NCBI RefSeq assembly: GCF_034263275.1 | Contig: NZ_CP139559.1 | Coordinates: forward strand, 6,324,001 to 6,388,000 | Reading direction: 5' to 3' | Origin: Mucilaginibacter sp. cycad4 | GTDB lineage: Bacteria; Bacteroidota; Bacteroidia; Sphingobacteriales; Sphingobacteriaceae | Length of the DNA: 64,000 bases | Part shown: positions 8,765 to 17,715 of the stretch, in pieces | Position numbering within the stretch: position 1 is the stretch's first letter | How the letters are laid out: every line of letters starts with the position of its first letter | The notes under the pieces: generated by a model | Database searches by the model: none | What the model was told of the DNA's origin: nothing | Seen by the model: only the letters and a program-made list of their open reading frames with translations | Made by a program: the position numbers and the translations under genes

Positions 8765-9892
8765 ATGGACAAATCATCATCGCGGTTTTTATCGCTGGAT
8801 GTATTTCGTGGCATGACTTTATGCTTCATGATCATTGTAAATACGCCAGGCAGCGGGGCAGCCGCTTTTTCGCCCCTTGAGCATGCCGCATGGCACGGCT
8901 TCACCCCAACCGATCTTGTGTTCCCTTCCTTTCTGTTTGCAGTAGGCAACGCCATGAGCTTTTCAATGAAACGCTACCAGGAAATGGGTAATGCGGCTGT
9001 TTTAAGCAAGATCTTCAGGCGTACCCTGCTCATATTTTTAATAGGCTATTTGATGTACTGGTTCCCTTTCTTTTCAACAAACGGGGGCTTCCACTTAAAA
9101 CCTATTGCCCATACCCGTATTATGGGGGTTTTGCAGCGCATTGCACTGTGTTACTGCTTTGCCTCGCTCATGATCCATTTTCTGTCTAAACGTACGGTAT
9201 TTGTTTTATCCGGCTTGTTTTTGATCATCTACTGGATCATCCTGCTGGTATACGGCAACCCCGCCGACCCGCTGAGCATGACCGGTAACGCAGGTATCTA
9301 TCTCGATAAATTTTTGTTTGGTGTTGATCACCTGTATCACGGCGAAGGGATCCCTTTTGAACCAGAAGGCGTACTGAGCACATTACCGGCTATTGTTAAT
9401 GTGGTAGTGGGTTACTACGCAGGTAAATTCATCCAGCAAAAAGGGAAGGGCTATGATACTACCACCAAATTGTTATTAACAGGTTGCCTCTTTATCTTCC
9501 TGGCCCTTTGCTGGAATATGGTTTTCCCGATTAATAAAAAACTGTGGACAAGCTCATTTGTGCTGGTTACCACCGGGCTTGATCTGGTGATCCTGTCGGC
9601 CCTGATCTACGCTTTGGAAATCAATAACTGGAACAAAGGTAACTGGGCGCGCTTTTTTACCATCATGGGTAAAAACCCGCTGCCTATTTATGTGCTTTCT
9701 GAAATATTACTGATCCCCGTAAGCATGTTCATGATAAGCGGAACAAACGCCGTTGATTGGATAAACGCCTCTTTTTACCAGGCCATAGCTCCCGGACCTG
9801 TTGGCTCATTGCTGTTTGCCATTAGCTTTATGCTGATCTGTTGGCTGGTTGCCTATGTGCTTGATAAGCGGAATATCTATATCAGGGTGTGA
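8765..9892 (+). CDS. NagX/HGSNAT-type multi-pass acyltransferase-family membrane protein (DUF5009)
   Basis: This 375-residue membrane protein has about ten hydrophobic segments. It opens with SRFLSLDVFRGMTLCFMIIV, typical of the DUF5009 / heparan-alpha-glucosaminide N-acetyltransferase-like family. HGFTPTDLVFPSFLFAVG places the conserved His and Asp near residues 46-52. Bacterial members commonly lie in N-acetylglucosamine utilisation loci and are called NagX; whether they transport or acetylate the sugar is not settled. Its place between susCD and a GH20 hexosaminidase supports a GlcNAc-related role at the inner membrane. Confidence 0.85.
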   Translation: MDKSSSRFLSLDVFRGMTLCFMIIVNTPGSGAAAFSPLEHAAWHGFTPTDLVFPSFLFAVGNAMSFSMKRYQEMGNAAVLSKIFRRTLLIFLIGYLMYWFPFFSTNGGFHLKPIAHTRIMGVLQRIALCYCFASLMIHFLSKRTVFVLSGLFLIIYWIILLVYGNPADPLSMTGNAGIYLDKFLFGVDHLYHGEGIPFEPEGVLSTLPAIVNVVVGYYAGKFIQQKGKGYDTTTKLLLTGCLFIFLALCWNMVFPINKKLWTSSFVLVTTGLDLVILSALIYALEINNWNKGNWARFFTIMGKNPLPIYVLSEILLIPVSMFMISGTNAVDWINASFYQAIAPGPVGSLLFAISFMLICWLVAYVLDKRNIYIRV

Positions 9893-9935
9893 TTTGTGGG
9901 GGATTACACAGATTGATTTTGATTTCACCGATTTT

Positions 9936-10095
9936 GTCTGAACCGGGATTTTGGGAGATTTGTAGGATGGCGGGATTTTTTGCCCGGCGGCCATGTCCTC
10001 ACGGCCGCATGCTCTGCAAATTCAAAAAATTCCTTAAAATTCGAGTTCAGACAAAAAAATCCCGCTCATCTTTAAATCCCCAAAAACATGGTTCA
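9936..10095. repeat. AT-rich inverted repeat ('CTGAACC...GGTTCAG' family)
   Basis: The left part carries TTTGTCTGAACCGGGATTTT and the right part AAAACATGGTTCAG, making loose inverted arms. An inner block TTCGAGTTCAGACAAA recurs at 62853-62868. No convincing gene lies in this 270-bp gap; the short open frame across it is built from the repeat. Confidence 0.5.
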
Positions 10096-10162
10096 GAAAA
10101 TACTTTTTAATTTTATTTAAAAAGTTTAATTTGCGTACATCCAATTAAATAAACAATTCTTT

Positions 10163-12070
10163 ATGAAGAAATTATCCTTATTGCTCTGCGGCTGTATGGC
10201 GCACCTGCTTTCTGTAGCCCAAACAGCCAAACCGGCCCTCGCGCTTATCCCGCAGCCGGTAAAAGTTACCCAAACTACCGGCCAGTTTGTGCTGCCCAAA
10301 ACGGTGGTTGTAGAGGCCGGTTCTTCGGCCGATGTGGCAAATGTAGCCGTCTATCTTAAAAGAAAACTATCTACGGCTACAGGTGCATTCATAACTATAA
10401 AAAGTATCGCGCCGACAGCGCCCATCAGGCTCGTTTTAAACAAAACAACCGATACCCTGATCAAAACCGAAGGATATAAACTATCGGTAACACCTAAAAA
10501 GGTAGTGATCCGCGCTAATGATGCCGCCGGGTTATTTTACGGGGTACAAACATTTTTTCAGTTGTTGCCTAAAGAAATTGAAGGACAGGAAGCAGCCAAA
10601 GGCGTAAAATGGACTGCTCCCGCAGTTGAGATTACCGACTACCCAAGGTTTGCCTGGAGAGGATTGATGTTTGACGTAGCCCGTCACTTCTTTACCAAGG
10701 CCGAGGTTAAGCAATACATCGACGCTATGGTTAAATACAAATTCAACCTGCTGCATTTACACCTTACCGATGATGAAGGCTGGCGTGTGGAGATCAAAAG
10801 CCTGCCACGGTTAACCGAAGTAGGGGCACATAATGTTAAAAAGGTGGGCCAGTTTGGTACTTTTAGCCCTCCAGCGGCAGATGAGCCACGTACTTCCGGC
10901 GGCTTTTACACGCAGGAAGACATCAAAGAACTGGTACAATACGCTAAAGACAGGTTTGTAAACATCCTGCCTGAAATTGATGTTCCGGGCCACAGCCTTG
11001 CTGCTGTAGTGGCTTACCCGGAGCTTTCATGTACTCCCGGTGCCGATAAATACGTAGTAAACTCGGGCGAGCCTTTTATGGACTGGAGCGGTCCGCACAA
11101 TAAAGCTATTGTTGATAATACCCTTTGCCCTGCAAATGAAAACGTTTATACTTTTTTAGATAAAGTAGTAACCGAGGTTGCACAATTGTTCCCATTCGGT
11201 TATATCCATTTAGGCGGCGATGAGTGTGCCAAAAACTTCTGGGAGCAAAGTGATGCCATAAAAGCGCTGATGGCCAAAGAAAACCTGAAGGGTATGAATG
11301 AGGTACAGGCCTATTTTGAAAAACGGCTTGAAAAAATTGTAGAATCAAAAGGTAAAAAATTCATGGGTTGGGATGAGATCATTGAAGGTGGTTTAGGTCC
11401 TAATGCTGCTGTAATGAGCTGGAGGGGAATCCAGGGCGGGATCACTGCTGCCAAAGCCGGTCATGAAGTGGTGATGAGTCCAACAACGTTTGCATATCTT
11501 GATTACATGCAAAGCGACCGTGTGAACGAAACTAAGATCTACGCCACACTTCGCCTTAACAAAACTTACTCATGGGAGCCGGTACCGGACAGCGTTGATG
11601 CACGCCTCATTAAAGGCGGACAGGCCAACCTGTGGACAGAGCAGGTGTACAACATTCGCCAGGCCGAATATATGACCTGGCCACGTGGTATGGCTATTGC
11701 CGAGGATGTATGGTCGCCAAAGGGCGCTAAAAACTGGGACGGATTTTTCAGCAGGGTTGAGAAACATTTCCCGCGCTTTGACGAAGCCGAAACCAAGATA
11801 GCCCCAAGCGCTTACGACCCATCATTTGATGCTACATTGAATGCTGACAGTACGTTAAAAATCACTTTAACCAATGAGGTGAACGGACTGGATACTTATT
11901 ACAGCTTTGATAATTCGTTCCCCGACAGGTTTTACCCTAAATATACAGCGCCGATAGATGCCCCTAAAGATGCAACTACATTAAGGGTGATCACCTATCG
12001 CGGTAAAAAGCCAATAGGCCGCATGGTTACCATGCCATTAGCTGAGTTGAAAAGCAGGATTAAGAAGTAA
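10163..12070 (+). CDS. GH20 beta-N-acetylhexosaminidase, secreted
   Basis: This 635-residue protein has a signal peptide ending near LLSVAQ (~19). An N-terminal GH20b domain leads to the catalytic barrel (~165-510): YPRFAWRGLMFDVARHFF, then HLHLTDDEGWR. The catalytic pair is in HLGGDECAKNFW (Asp/Glu near residue 354), where a neighbouring Asp polarises the substrate acetamido group. The C-terminal part (TYYSFDNSFPDRFYPKYT) is a chitobiase-type FN3 domain. It releases terminal GlcNAc or GalNAc from chitin-like, peptidoglycan or glycoconjugate chains in the periplasm or at the surface. It is the only glycoside hydrolase directly joined to this SusCD locus. Confidence 0.95.
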   Translation: MKKLSLLLCGCMAHLLSVAQTAKPALALIPQPVKVTQTTGQFVLPKTVVVEAGSSADVANVAVYLKRKLSTATGAFITIKSIAPTAPIRLVLNKTTDTLIKTEGYKLSVTPKKVVIRANDAAGLFYGVQTFFQLLPKEIEGQEAAKGVKWTAPAVEITDYPRFAWRGLMFDVARHFFTKAEVKQYIDAMVKYKFNLLHLHLTDDEGWRVEIKSLPRLTEVGAHNVKKVGQFGTFSPPAADEPRTSGGFYTQEDIKELVQYAKDRFVNILPEIDVPGHSLAAVVAYPELSCTPGADKYVVNSGEPFMDWSGPHNKAIVDNTLCPANENVYTFLDKVVTEVAQLFPFGYIHLGGDECAKNFWEQSDAIKALMAKENLKGMNEVQAYFEKRLEKIVESKGKKFMGWDEIIEGGLGPNAAVMSWRGIQGGITAAKAGHEVVMSPTTFAYLDYMQSDRVNETKIYATLRLNKTYSWEPVPDSVDARLIKGGQANLWTEQVYNIRQAEYMTWPRGMAIAEDVWSPKGAKNWDGFFSRVEKHFPRFDEAETKIAPSAYDPSFDATLNADSTLKITLTNEVNGLDTYYSFDNSFPDRFYPKYTAPIDAPKDATTLRVITYRGKKPIGRMVTMPLAELKSRIKK

Positions 12071-12082
12071 GAATAATTTATA

Positions 12083-12128
12083 AACAAGAAGCCCTCCGGA
12101 TTGAATTTCGGAGGGCTTCTTGTTTCTC
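12083..12128 (+). terminator. Rho-independent terminator after the GH20 gene
   Basis: A perfect 16-bp stem starts AACAAGAAGCCCTCCG and has a 10-nt loop. It begins 13 bp after the stop codon and is followed by T-rich sequence. Confidence 0.8.
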
Positions 12129-12130
12129 TA

Positions 12131-12251
12131 TCGCCAACGCTTGGCTCCGGCCGAGTGTTTACTATTTAAACAGCCTTTGGGCGCCGAAGTTTGGTTACGC
12201 AGGCCAGAGGCCTGGGAATAGTTGCCACTCGGCAGGAGACGAGCGGCGGCG
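12131..12251 (-). repeat. Dispersed ~115-bp structured repeat, copy 1
   Basis: On the minus strand it runs GCCGCCGCTCG, then GCCGAGTGGCAACTATT near one end and AATAGTAAACACTCGGC near the other, so it can fold into a long hairpin. A diverged copy lies on the plus strand at 48751-48861. It fills the gap between the GH20 terminator and the stop of the convergent peptidase gene. Confidence 0.65.
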
Positions 12252-12256
12252 TTTTT

Positions 12257-13873
12257 TTATTTCAACTCCGGAAACTTAACTGCTTCAAAAATGCTTTTCT
12301 CAGTTGCAGCTTTTTCAACATCCTGCCATTTGCGTGGTGCATCGATGGATAGAATGGTGCCGCTGTCTTTACCTATCTGTACATCGTCCTCAATCCGTAC
12401 CCCTATATTCCACCATTTTTTATCGCATGGACTGCCGGCAGGGATATAGATGCCCGGCTCAACGGTGATCACCCAATTTTCTTCCAGGTTGCCGCGGCCG
12501 CCTTTATCATGCACATCAAGCCCTAAATGGTGCGAACAGCCATGCGGATAATATTTGCGCACTTCTGAAGCGTCCTTGATAATACCAAGCTTAATTAATC
12601 CGGCCGATAATACCTCTGCCGATTTTTGTTCAAGACTGGCATAGGGAACACCTGCTTTACATAGTTTAAAGATCTCTTCCTGTGCATCGTATACTAATTG
12701 GTAAATGGCTTTTTGTTCTTCGGTAAATTTACCGTTGGCCGGTACAGTTCGGGTAACATCGGCAGAGTAGCCATGGTATTCCGCGCCAACATCCATCAGC
12801 AATAACTGGTTATTGATTTTTGTGGCCGAATTTTCCTCATAATGCAGGATACAGCCGTTTGCGCCTGCGCCTACAATTGGTGGATAGCCCTCATCCTCTG
12901 CCCCGTATCTTTTATGAACATAGGTCATGATCCCTTCAACCTCACGCTCACTCATGCCCGGTTTAACCGACTTCATTACCTCCAGGTGAGCAAGGCTTGA
13001 GATCTCCACAGCCTTCTTCAATACTGCCATCTCCTCGGGTGTTTTTACACCACGAAGCTTGCTCGTAAATTCAGCAAAGCCGGTATTGCCTCCATAAGTT
13101 GCAGCAATTTTTGCTTTAACATCGGCAAGTGTAACAGAATCAGGCCTGGCCACCAATTGCTGTATAAGTGGGTTGTTTTTATGGTCTTCATCTGCAAACT
13201 TATCTTTAAAATAAGCCATGAAGCGGCCAATGTTTTGAGGAGTAACCATTCTTGCTATCATATTAAGATCGCCGATAACCTGCCTGCTGGTTTCCGCTAT
13301 GCCTGCCTTCGTTTTAAATGATGCAACAAGTTTTTTCAACTCCCCGGTCGATCCATCTCCGGTAACATCTTCGGGAAGCACGTCATAATACACATTGGCA
13401 AACTTTTTAAAATCCACCGGGAATTTTGCAAAATCCTCGCTGTTGTAAGTCCGCTTAAATCCAAGTTGCGATTTGGCACCTTCTACACCCAGCCTGCGGC
13501 CCGTCCATTGCTCGCGGCCTGCATCACGGTGCCGCACAAACAAAACTTCGTTATAGCTACTATCGCCATCGGCCTGCATGTCTTTAAACACTAAAAGAAC
13601 TGAGTTTGGCTCCTTGTATCCCGAAAAATAATATAGGTCGGGATTAGGATGGTATACATAATTAACATCGTTCGAAAACACCTGCTCAGGATACGAGAAG
13701 ATCACCGTTACCGAATTGGCAGGCATCAGGTCACGGAGGGCCTGGCGTCGTCCGGCATGAAACTCCTTGCTTAAATAATCGGTGGGTAAGTTTTCGGCGG
13801 CTTGTCCGAAACAGCGGTTGCTGCCAGTCAGGGCCAGTAAAATTACTAATGCCCGAAGAAATGATCGCGTCAT
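12257..13873 (-). CDS. Xaa-Pro aminopeptidase-like M24B metallopeptidase, exported
   Basis: This 538-residue protein has a signal peptide (MTRSFLRALVILLALTG). The N-terminal creatinase-like domain carries PNPDLYYFSGY. The pita-bread catalytic domain shows the five metal ligands of the family: two Asp in LLMDVGAEYHGYSADVTRT (~361 and ~372), His in CSHHLGLDVHD (~446), Glu in VEPGIYIP (~472) and Glu in RIEDDVQI (~493). It should remove N-terminal residues ahead of proline from peptides in the periplasm. It is transcribed towards the GH20 gene and appears to stand alone. Confidence 0.92.
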   Translation of the reverse strand: MTRSFLRALVILLALTGSNRCFGQAAENLPTDYLSKEFHAGRRQALRDLMPANSVTVIFSYPEQVFSNDVNYVYHPNPDLYYFSGYKEPNSVLLVFKDMQADGDSSYNEVLFVRHRDAGREQWTGRRLGVEGAKSQLGFKRTYNSEDFAKFPVDFKKFANVYYDVLPEDVTGDGSTGELKKLVASFKTKAGIAETSRQVIGDLNMIARMVTPQNIGRFMAYFKDKFADEDHKNNPLIQQLVARPDSVTLADVKAKIAATYGGNTGFAEFTSKLRGVKTPEEMAVLKKAVEISSLAHLEVMKSVKPGMSEREVEGIMTYVHKRYGAEDEGYPPIVGAGANGCILHYEENSATKINNQLLLMDVGAEYHGYSADVTRTVPANGKFTEEQKAIYQLVYDAQEEIFKLCKAGVPYASLEQKSAEVLSAGLIKLGIIKDASEVRKYYPHGCSHHLGLDVHDKGGRGNLEENWVITVEPGIYIPAGSPCDKKWWNIGVRIEDDVQIGKDSGTILSIDAPRKWQDVEKAATEKSIFEAVKFPELK

Positions 13874-13982
13874 AATGATAAAGGAATAATGTCAGTCAAA
13901 AAACGGTTTAAGATACTAAATATCAGGAAATATCACATTCACCCTTTTAGGGGGAATTGTTCGATATATATGGTAATAAAAA

Positions 13983-14076
13983 CGTCATTGCGAGGCACGA
14001 AGCAATCCCCAAGAGGCAGAGCAGCCATGCAGGTTTCTCTGTAAAGTTGGGGATTGCTTCGTGCCTCGCAATGACG
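13983..14076. repeat. Perfect 28-bp inverted repeat, CGTCATTGCGAG family
   Basis: The arms at 13983-14010 and 14049-14076 are exact reverse complements over 28 bp. It lies just downstream of the GH43 stop, which is transcribed leftwards, and upstream of the peptidase gene. The same family occurs at 832, 1083, 32129 and 43610. Confidence 0.85.
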
Positions 14077-14093
14077 GATGTAGAAAGAGGGGG

Positions 14094-15086
14094 CTATAAC
14101 TTCCTCGCCGTTACACCTTCATTGGTGATCTTAACCGGCAGGATCTTGCCATCCTTATCAAAGTACATTTTGTCGATACAGGTAACGCGGTGGTTGCCAT
14201 CGGTTTCGGTTAATGGGCGGCGGTGATAAACAATATACCATTCATCCTTACCTGGCACCTGGATCACCGAATGGTGACCTGCACCCGTGGCAATATTCGC
14301 GTCCTGTTTTAATATCGTCCCAATACGGTTAAACGGACCAAATGGCGAATCGCCAATGGCATAAGCCACACGATAATCCGGACCAGTCCAGCCGCCTTCG
14401 CTCCACATAAAGTAGTATTTGCCTTTGCGCTTAAACATCACAGGGCCTTCAACATAATCTTTGGGAGTGATCAGTTTATAGGTTTCGCCATTATCAAATG
14501 GTTCAACGCCGGTAAAATCATTTTTTAGTTTTACAATGTTACACTGGCCCCAGCCACCGTAGATCATGTAGTACTGGCCATTATCGTCTTTAAAAACAAA
14601 CTGGTCGATAGGTTGCGCTTTATTGATGATCTGCCCGATAAGCGGTTTGCCCAAAAGGTCTTTGAACGGGCCTTCTGGTTTATCGCCAACGGCAACACCT
14701 ATGCCTCCAACCTCGTTATTGTTCTGGATATCGTTAGCGCCAAAAAAGATATAATATTTGCCATCCTTCTCGGTCACCGCAGGTGCCCACATCGCGCGCT
14801 TTGCCCATTTTACGGCAGCAGTATCAATAATACGCGGGTGTTTTGTCCAGTTGATCAGATCGGGCGATGAAAAGGCATCCATAAATACCTGGTCGTTATA
14901 TTTAGCAGAGTAGGTAGGGTACACCCAGTATTGCTTATTAAAGATCTTAGCCTCCGGATCGGCATACCAGCCTTCAACAATAGGGTTACCGGATGTCTTT
15001 TTCTCTTGCGCTAATGCTTTGTTTGCAGATGTAGTGAGTGCAGTACCAAACACAGCCAGTAAAACAAGTTTTTTAGGGATGATCAT
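14094..15086 (-). CDS. GH43-family glycoside hydrolase, secreted
   Basis: This 330-residue protein has a signal peptide ending near NKALAQ (~27). It shows the five-bladed-propeller signatures of GH43: the catalytic base Asp in EGWYADPEAKIF, the pKa-tuning Asp in KAQPIDQFVFKDD, and the general-acid Glu in KDYVEGPVMFKRKGKYY. Expected substrates are alpha-L-arabinosides or beta-xylosides; the sequence alone does not decide which. It ends in an additional strand (PVKITNEGVTARKL) and has no carbohydrate-binding module. It is a lone gene, not joined to a SusCD pair, with AT-rich hairpin repeats upstream. Confidence 0.9.
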   Translation of the reverse strand: MIIPKKLVLLAVFGTALTTSANKALAQEKKTSGNPIVEGWYADPEAKIFNKQYWVYPTYSAKYNDQVFMDAFSSPDLINWTKHPRIIDTAAVKWAKRAMWAPAVTEKDGKYYIFFGANDIQNNNEVGGIGVAVGDKPEGPFKDLLGKPLIGQIINKAQPIDQFVFKDDNGQYYMIYGGWGQCNIVKLKNDFTGVEPFDNGETYKLITPKDYVEGPVMFKRKGKYYFMWSEGGWTGPDYRVAYAIGDSPFGPFNRIGTILKQDANIATGAGHHSVIQVPGKDEWYIVYHRRPLTETDGNHRVTCIDKMYFDKDGKILPVKITNEGVTARKL

Positions 15087-15147
15087 TGGGAAATAGATTT
15101 TTGGTCTAAGATATTAAAATTGATAAAACGTTTTAGTAATGGTGCAC

Positions 15148-15510
15148 TAATTTATTCGAATTGAAGCGAATTACACGAATTTGAGATTATCGGGATTAGA
15201 CAGCGAGCTACAGAGAAATCGCTTTTAACCACATGCAGATAGAAAAATTTTTACACGAATTTTTACCAATTAATCGAATTACACGAATCTTAAATTAAAT
15301 AAAAAATTCGTGTAATTCGATTAATTGTGAATGGTTTGCAAAGCATTCGTGTAGAAATTTTCAGATGGGCTTTAGTAAAACAGATCGAACTATTTTAAAT
15401 AGCGATTTCCCTGCTGTGAGCTACTAATTAAAATCAATTCGCCAATATAACTCCTGTTAATTCGTGTAATTCGATTAAATTGTGTTCAACTTAAAAGTAT
15501 TCGTGAAAAT
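15148..15510. repeat. Nested AT-rich inverted repeats (ACACGAAT family), left of the helicase gene
   Basis: The core is a perfect inverted repeat: ATTAATCGAATTACACGAAT at 15269-15288 and its reverse complement at 15306-15325. Outer arms include TTTTTACACGAAT (from ~15248) with ATTCGTGTAGAAATTT, and AGAAATCGCTTTT (~15216) with AAATAGCGATTTC (~15401). A further half copy is at 15460-15480. No gene is seen in this 427-bp gap. Confidence 0.75.
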
Positions 15511-15513
15511 CTT

Positions 15514-16743
15514 TTAATTACCCGTATTCTGTTGTTTCGGTTTCTTTTTTCCCCAGCGACGGTTGGGCTTTCTTTTAGCATCTCCCTGTGCCAGTTCAGA
15601 TTTAACGGGCTGTATTGCAGCCAATTCATCGGGAAGATCCATCAGCTTAATAGGTTTTTCTATCAGCTTTTCGATGTTCTTAAGCTTGCGCTCGTCGCGG
15701 TGATTAACAAAAGTAATGGCAGTACCGGTTGTGGCAGCACGGGCCGTACGACCGATACGGTGGATATAATCTTCCGGATCGCCGGGAACATCGTAGTTAA
15801 TTACCAGGTCAATCCCCTCAACATCAATACCGCGCGAAAGGGCATCGGTACCGATGATAACCGGTAATTGTTTGTTTTTGAATTTAAGGAGGATCTCTTC
15901 GCGCTCTTTCTGCTCCAGGTCGGAGTGGAAGGACATGGCGTTGATCTTGATGGCCTTCAATTCTTTGTATAACGCTTTAACAATTTCCTTGCGAGATGCA
16001 AAGATGATGATGCTTGTAAATGCCGAATCTTTCAGGATGTGCTGTACCAGCGGCGTTTTTTGCTGATCATGCACCCGGTAAACCTGCTGGTCGATACCTA
16101 CAGCCGGCTGCGAAATAGCGATATTGATCTGCTCCGGATCCTTCAAAATAGCTTTGGCCAATGAACGGATACGGCCCGGCATGGTGGCCGAAAACAACAG
16201 CGTTTGCCTTTCTTTAGGCAGGTAGCTGATGATCTTCATAATATCATCCGAAAAACCCATATCCAGCATGCGGTCGGCTTCATCAAGTACCAGGTGGGTA
16301 AGATGATTGAGCTTCAGCACACCCGATGTAAGGTGGGCGATAAGCCTGCCGGGAGTAGCTACGATAATATTTACATTGTTTTGAATGCCACGGCGCTGCT
16401 GTTCGTAAACAATACCATCGCCGCCGCCAAAAACAGCAATAGAGCTGATGCCTGTAAAATAGGCAAGGCCTTCAACCTGCTGATCTATTTGCTGGGCAAG
16501 TTCGCGGGTTGGGGCAAGGATCAGGGCACTGGTATGGTGTTTATTGGTTTTGCTGATGCTGTTTAAAACAGGCAGCAAATAAGCGCCGGTTTTACCTGTA
16601 CCGGTTTGAGCGCATGCAATCAGGTCGCGCCCCTCCATAATGGTTGGGATAGCCATGGCCTGTATGGGTGTAGGGTTCAGGAAACCCATACTCTCTACAC
16701 CTTCAAATAATTGCTCGTTAAATTTAAAATCCTGGAAAGTCAC
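15514..16743 (-). CDS. DEAD-box ATP-dependent RNA helicase, RhlE-like
   Basis: This 409-residue protein begins with a Q motif (FNEQLFEGVESMGFLNPTPIQ). Walker A is AQTGTGKT (~43-50), motif Ia PTRELAQQ, motif II VLDEADRMLDMG (~152), motif III SAT, motif V GTDALSRGIDVEG and motif VI HRIGRTARA. A basic tail (KRKPNRRWGKKKPKQQ) probably binds RNA. It remodels RNA duplexes during ribosome assembly or mRNA decay, especially in the cold. Symbol not assigned because Bacteroidota carry several rhlE paralogues. The gene is flanked on both sides by copies of the same AT-rich hairpin repeat. Confidence 0.95.
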   Translation of the reverse strand: MTFQDFKFNEQLFEGVESMGFLNPTPIQAMAIPTIMEGRDLIACAQTGTGKTGAYLLPVLNSISKTNKHHTSALILAPTRELAQQIDQQVEGLAYFTGISSIAVFGGGDGIVYEQQRRGIQNNVNIIVATPGRLIAHLTSGVLKLNHLTHLVLDEADRMLDMGFSDDIMKIISYLPKERQTLLFSATMPGRIRSLAKAILKDPEQINIAISQPAVGIDQQVYRVHDQQKTPLVQHILKDSAFTSIIIFASRKEIVKALYKELKAIKINAMSFHSDLEQKEREEILLKFKNKQLPVIIGTDALSRGIDVEGIDLVINYDVPGDPEDYIHRIGRTARAATTGTAITFVNHRDERKLKNIEKLIEKPIKLMDLPDELAAIQPVKSELAQGDAKRKPNRRWGKKKPKQQNTGN

Positions 16744-16863
16744 TATATCTTATAAGTAAATTATGCAAGGTATAAAAATTTAACGGTAAATGAGGGTTTT
16801 AGGGTTTATTCGCTCGGTGCAAACGCATTAAAATGGTCAGACCTATGAATAAATGGGGGTGAA

Positions 16864-16990
16864 AAATTTTTACACGAATTGATTTTCAAATCGGACACAA
16901 TTAATCGAATTACACGAATTTTTTATTGATGTCAATTTGAAATTCGTGTAATTCGATTAATACGTAAAAATTAGTGCGAAGATTTTTCGT
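16864..16990. repeat. AT-rich inverted repeat (ACACGAAT family), right of the helicase gene
   Basis: ATTAATCGAATTACACGAAT at 16900-16919 pairs perfectly with 16942-16961. Outer TTTTTACACGAAT (from 16868) pairs imperfectly with the stretch near 16965-16990. The 392-bp gap between helicase and acetyltransferase holds this and a short CATTTCCCTGG block, with no gene. Confidence 0.8.
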
Positions 16991-17135
16991 TTATCGTTTC
17001 TTAATCTGCGTGCGATTAAAAGCCATTTCCCTGGTTATTCCCTGCGGTTAAAGGGAAATATAAATCAAGGCGCAACTCTTTAATGACACTCATGTTACCT
17101 TTACAATCAATTCAAAAATTTATTTTTGAACACCT

Positions 17136-17666
17136 ATGAATATTATCACTAAAACGCCGCGCTTACTGATCCGCGAATTTACAGCCGAAGATGAAGAACT
17201 CTCTACCCTGATCGATGCCGATGACCGCCTTACTCAATACGTAAAGAAACGTACTCCGCAAGAGAGCAAACAGGTATTTAAAGACACGCTGAAAGAATAC
17301 CAAAACGGATCGGGCCTGGGCAGATGGGGAGTATTTAATATCGCCGATAACGATTTTATAGGTGTTTGCGCCCTCAAACCCAGCGATTTTGACAAAAGCC
17401 GCATTGAGCTGGGCTACCGCCTGCACCTCAAATATTGGGGCCAGGGCATCGCCACCGAATTGGCCGAAGCGCTGATCAATTATGGATTAAATAAAGTTGG
17501 CTTAAAAGAGGTTTGCGCAGTTACCCATCCCCAAAACGCGGCATCACAAAGGGTGCTGATCAAAGCAGGATTTGTGCGTGAGGGGATTGTATTTTGGTAT
17601 GGTGAGGATGTGCCGTTTTTTCGGGTAAAGAACCCCACCCAACCCTCCCCGAAAGGGAGGGCTTAA
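17136..17666 (+). CDS. GNAT-family N-acetyltransferase (RimJ/RimL-like)
   Basis: This 176-residue protein is of the ribosomal-protein-type GNAT group: it starts TKTPRLLIREFTAED, has IELGYRLHLKYWGQGIATEL for the acetyl-CoA-binding loop near residue 105, and ends the fold with ASQRVLIKAGFVREG. The substrate cannot be read from the sequence. The last eleven residues (NPTQPSPKGRA) are encoded by a C-rich intergenic repeat, so the natural protein probably ended near FFRVK. Its TAA lies in a TTAA that also gives the stop of the convergent phosphatase gene. Confidence 0.88.
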   Translation: MNIITKTPRLLIREFTAEDEELSTLIDADDRLTQYVKKRTPQESKQVFKDTLKEYQNGSGLGRWGVFNIADNDFIGVCALKPSDFDKSRIELGYRLHLKYWGQGIATELAEALINYGLNKVGLKEVCAVTHPQNAASQRVLIKAGFVREGIVFWYGEDVPFFRVKNPTQPSPKGRA

Positions 17667-17715
17667 AAGCGTTTATTAAAGTCTCCCCGCCGGGGGAGAT
17701 TTAGAGGGGGGTGTA
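17636..17715. repeat. C-rich/G-rich inverted repeats supplying two stop codons
   Basis: CCCTCCCC-GAAA-GGGAGGG is followed by TCTCCCCGCCGGGGGAGA. The TTAA at 17663-17666 ends the plus-strand acetyltransferase and the minus-strand phosphatase. Related blocks occur at 19690, 31163, 32198 and 36306. It may also form a bidirectional terminator. Confidence 0.65.

Noticed and set aside
9889-10110. 73-codon frame after the NagX-like gene
   Set aside because: It is made of the CTGAACC/TTCGAGTTCAG repeat seen elsewhere in the window.
15148-15510. CRISPR array
   Set aside because: The repeats are nested inverted arms of varied spacing, not direct repeats with unique spacers, and no cas gene is nearby.
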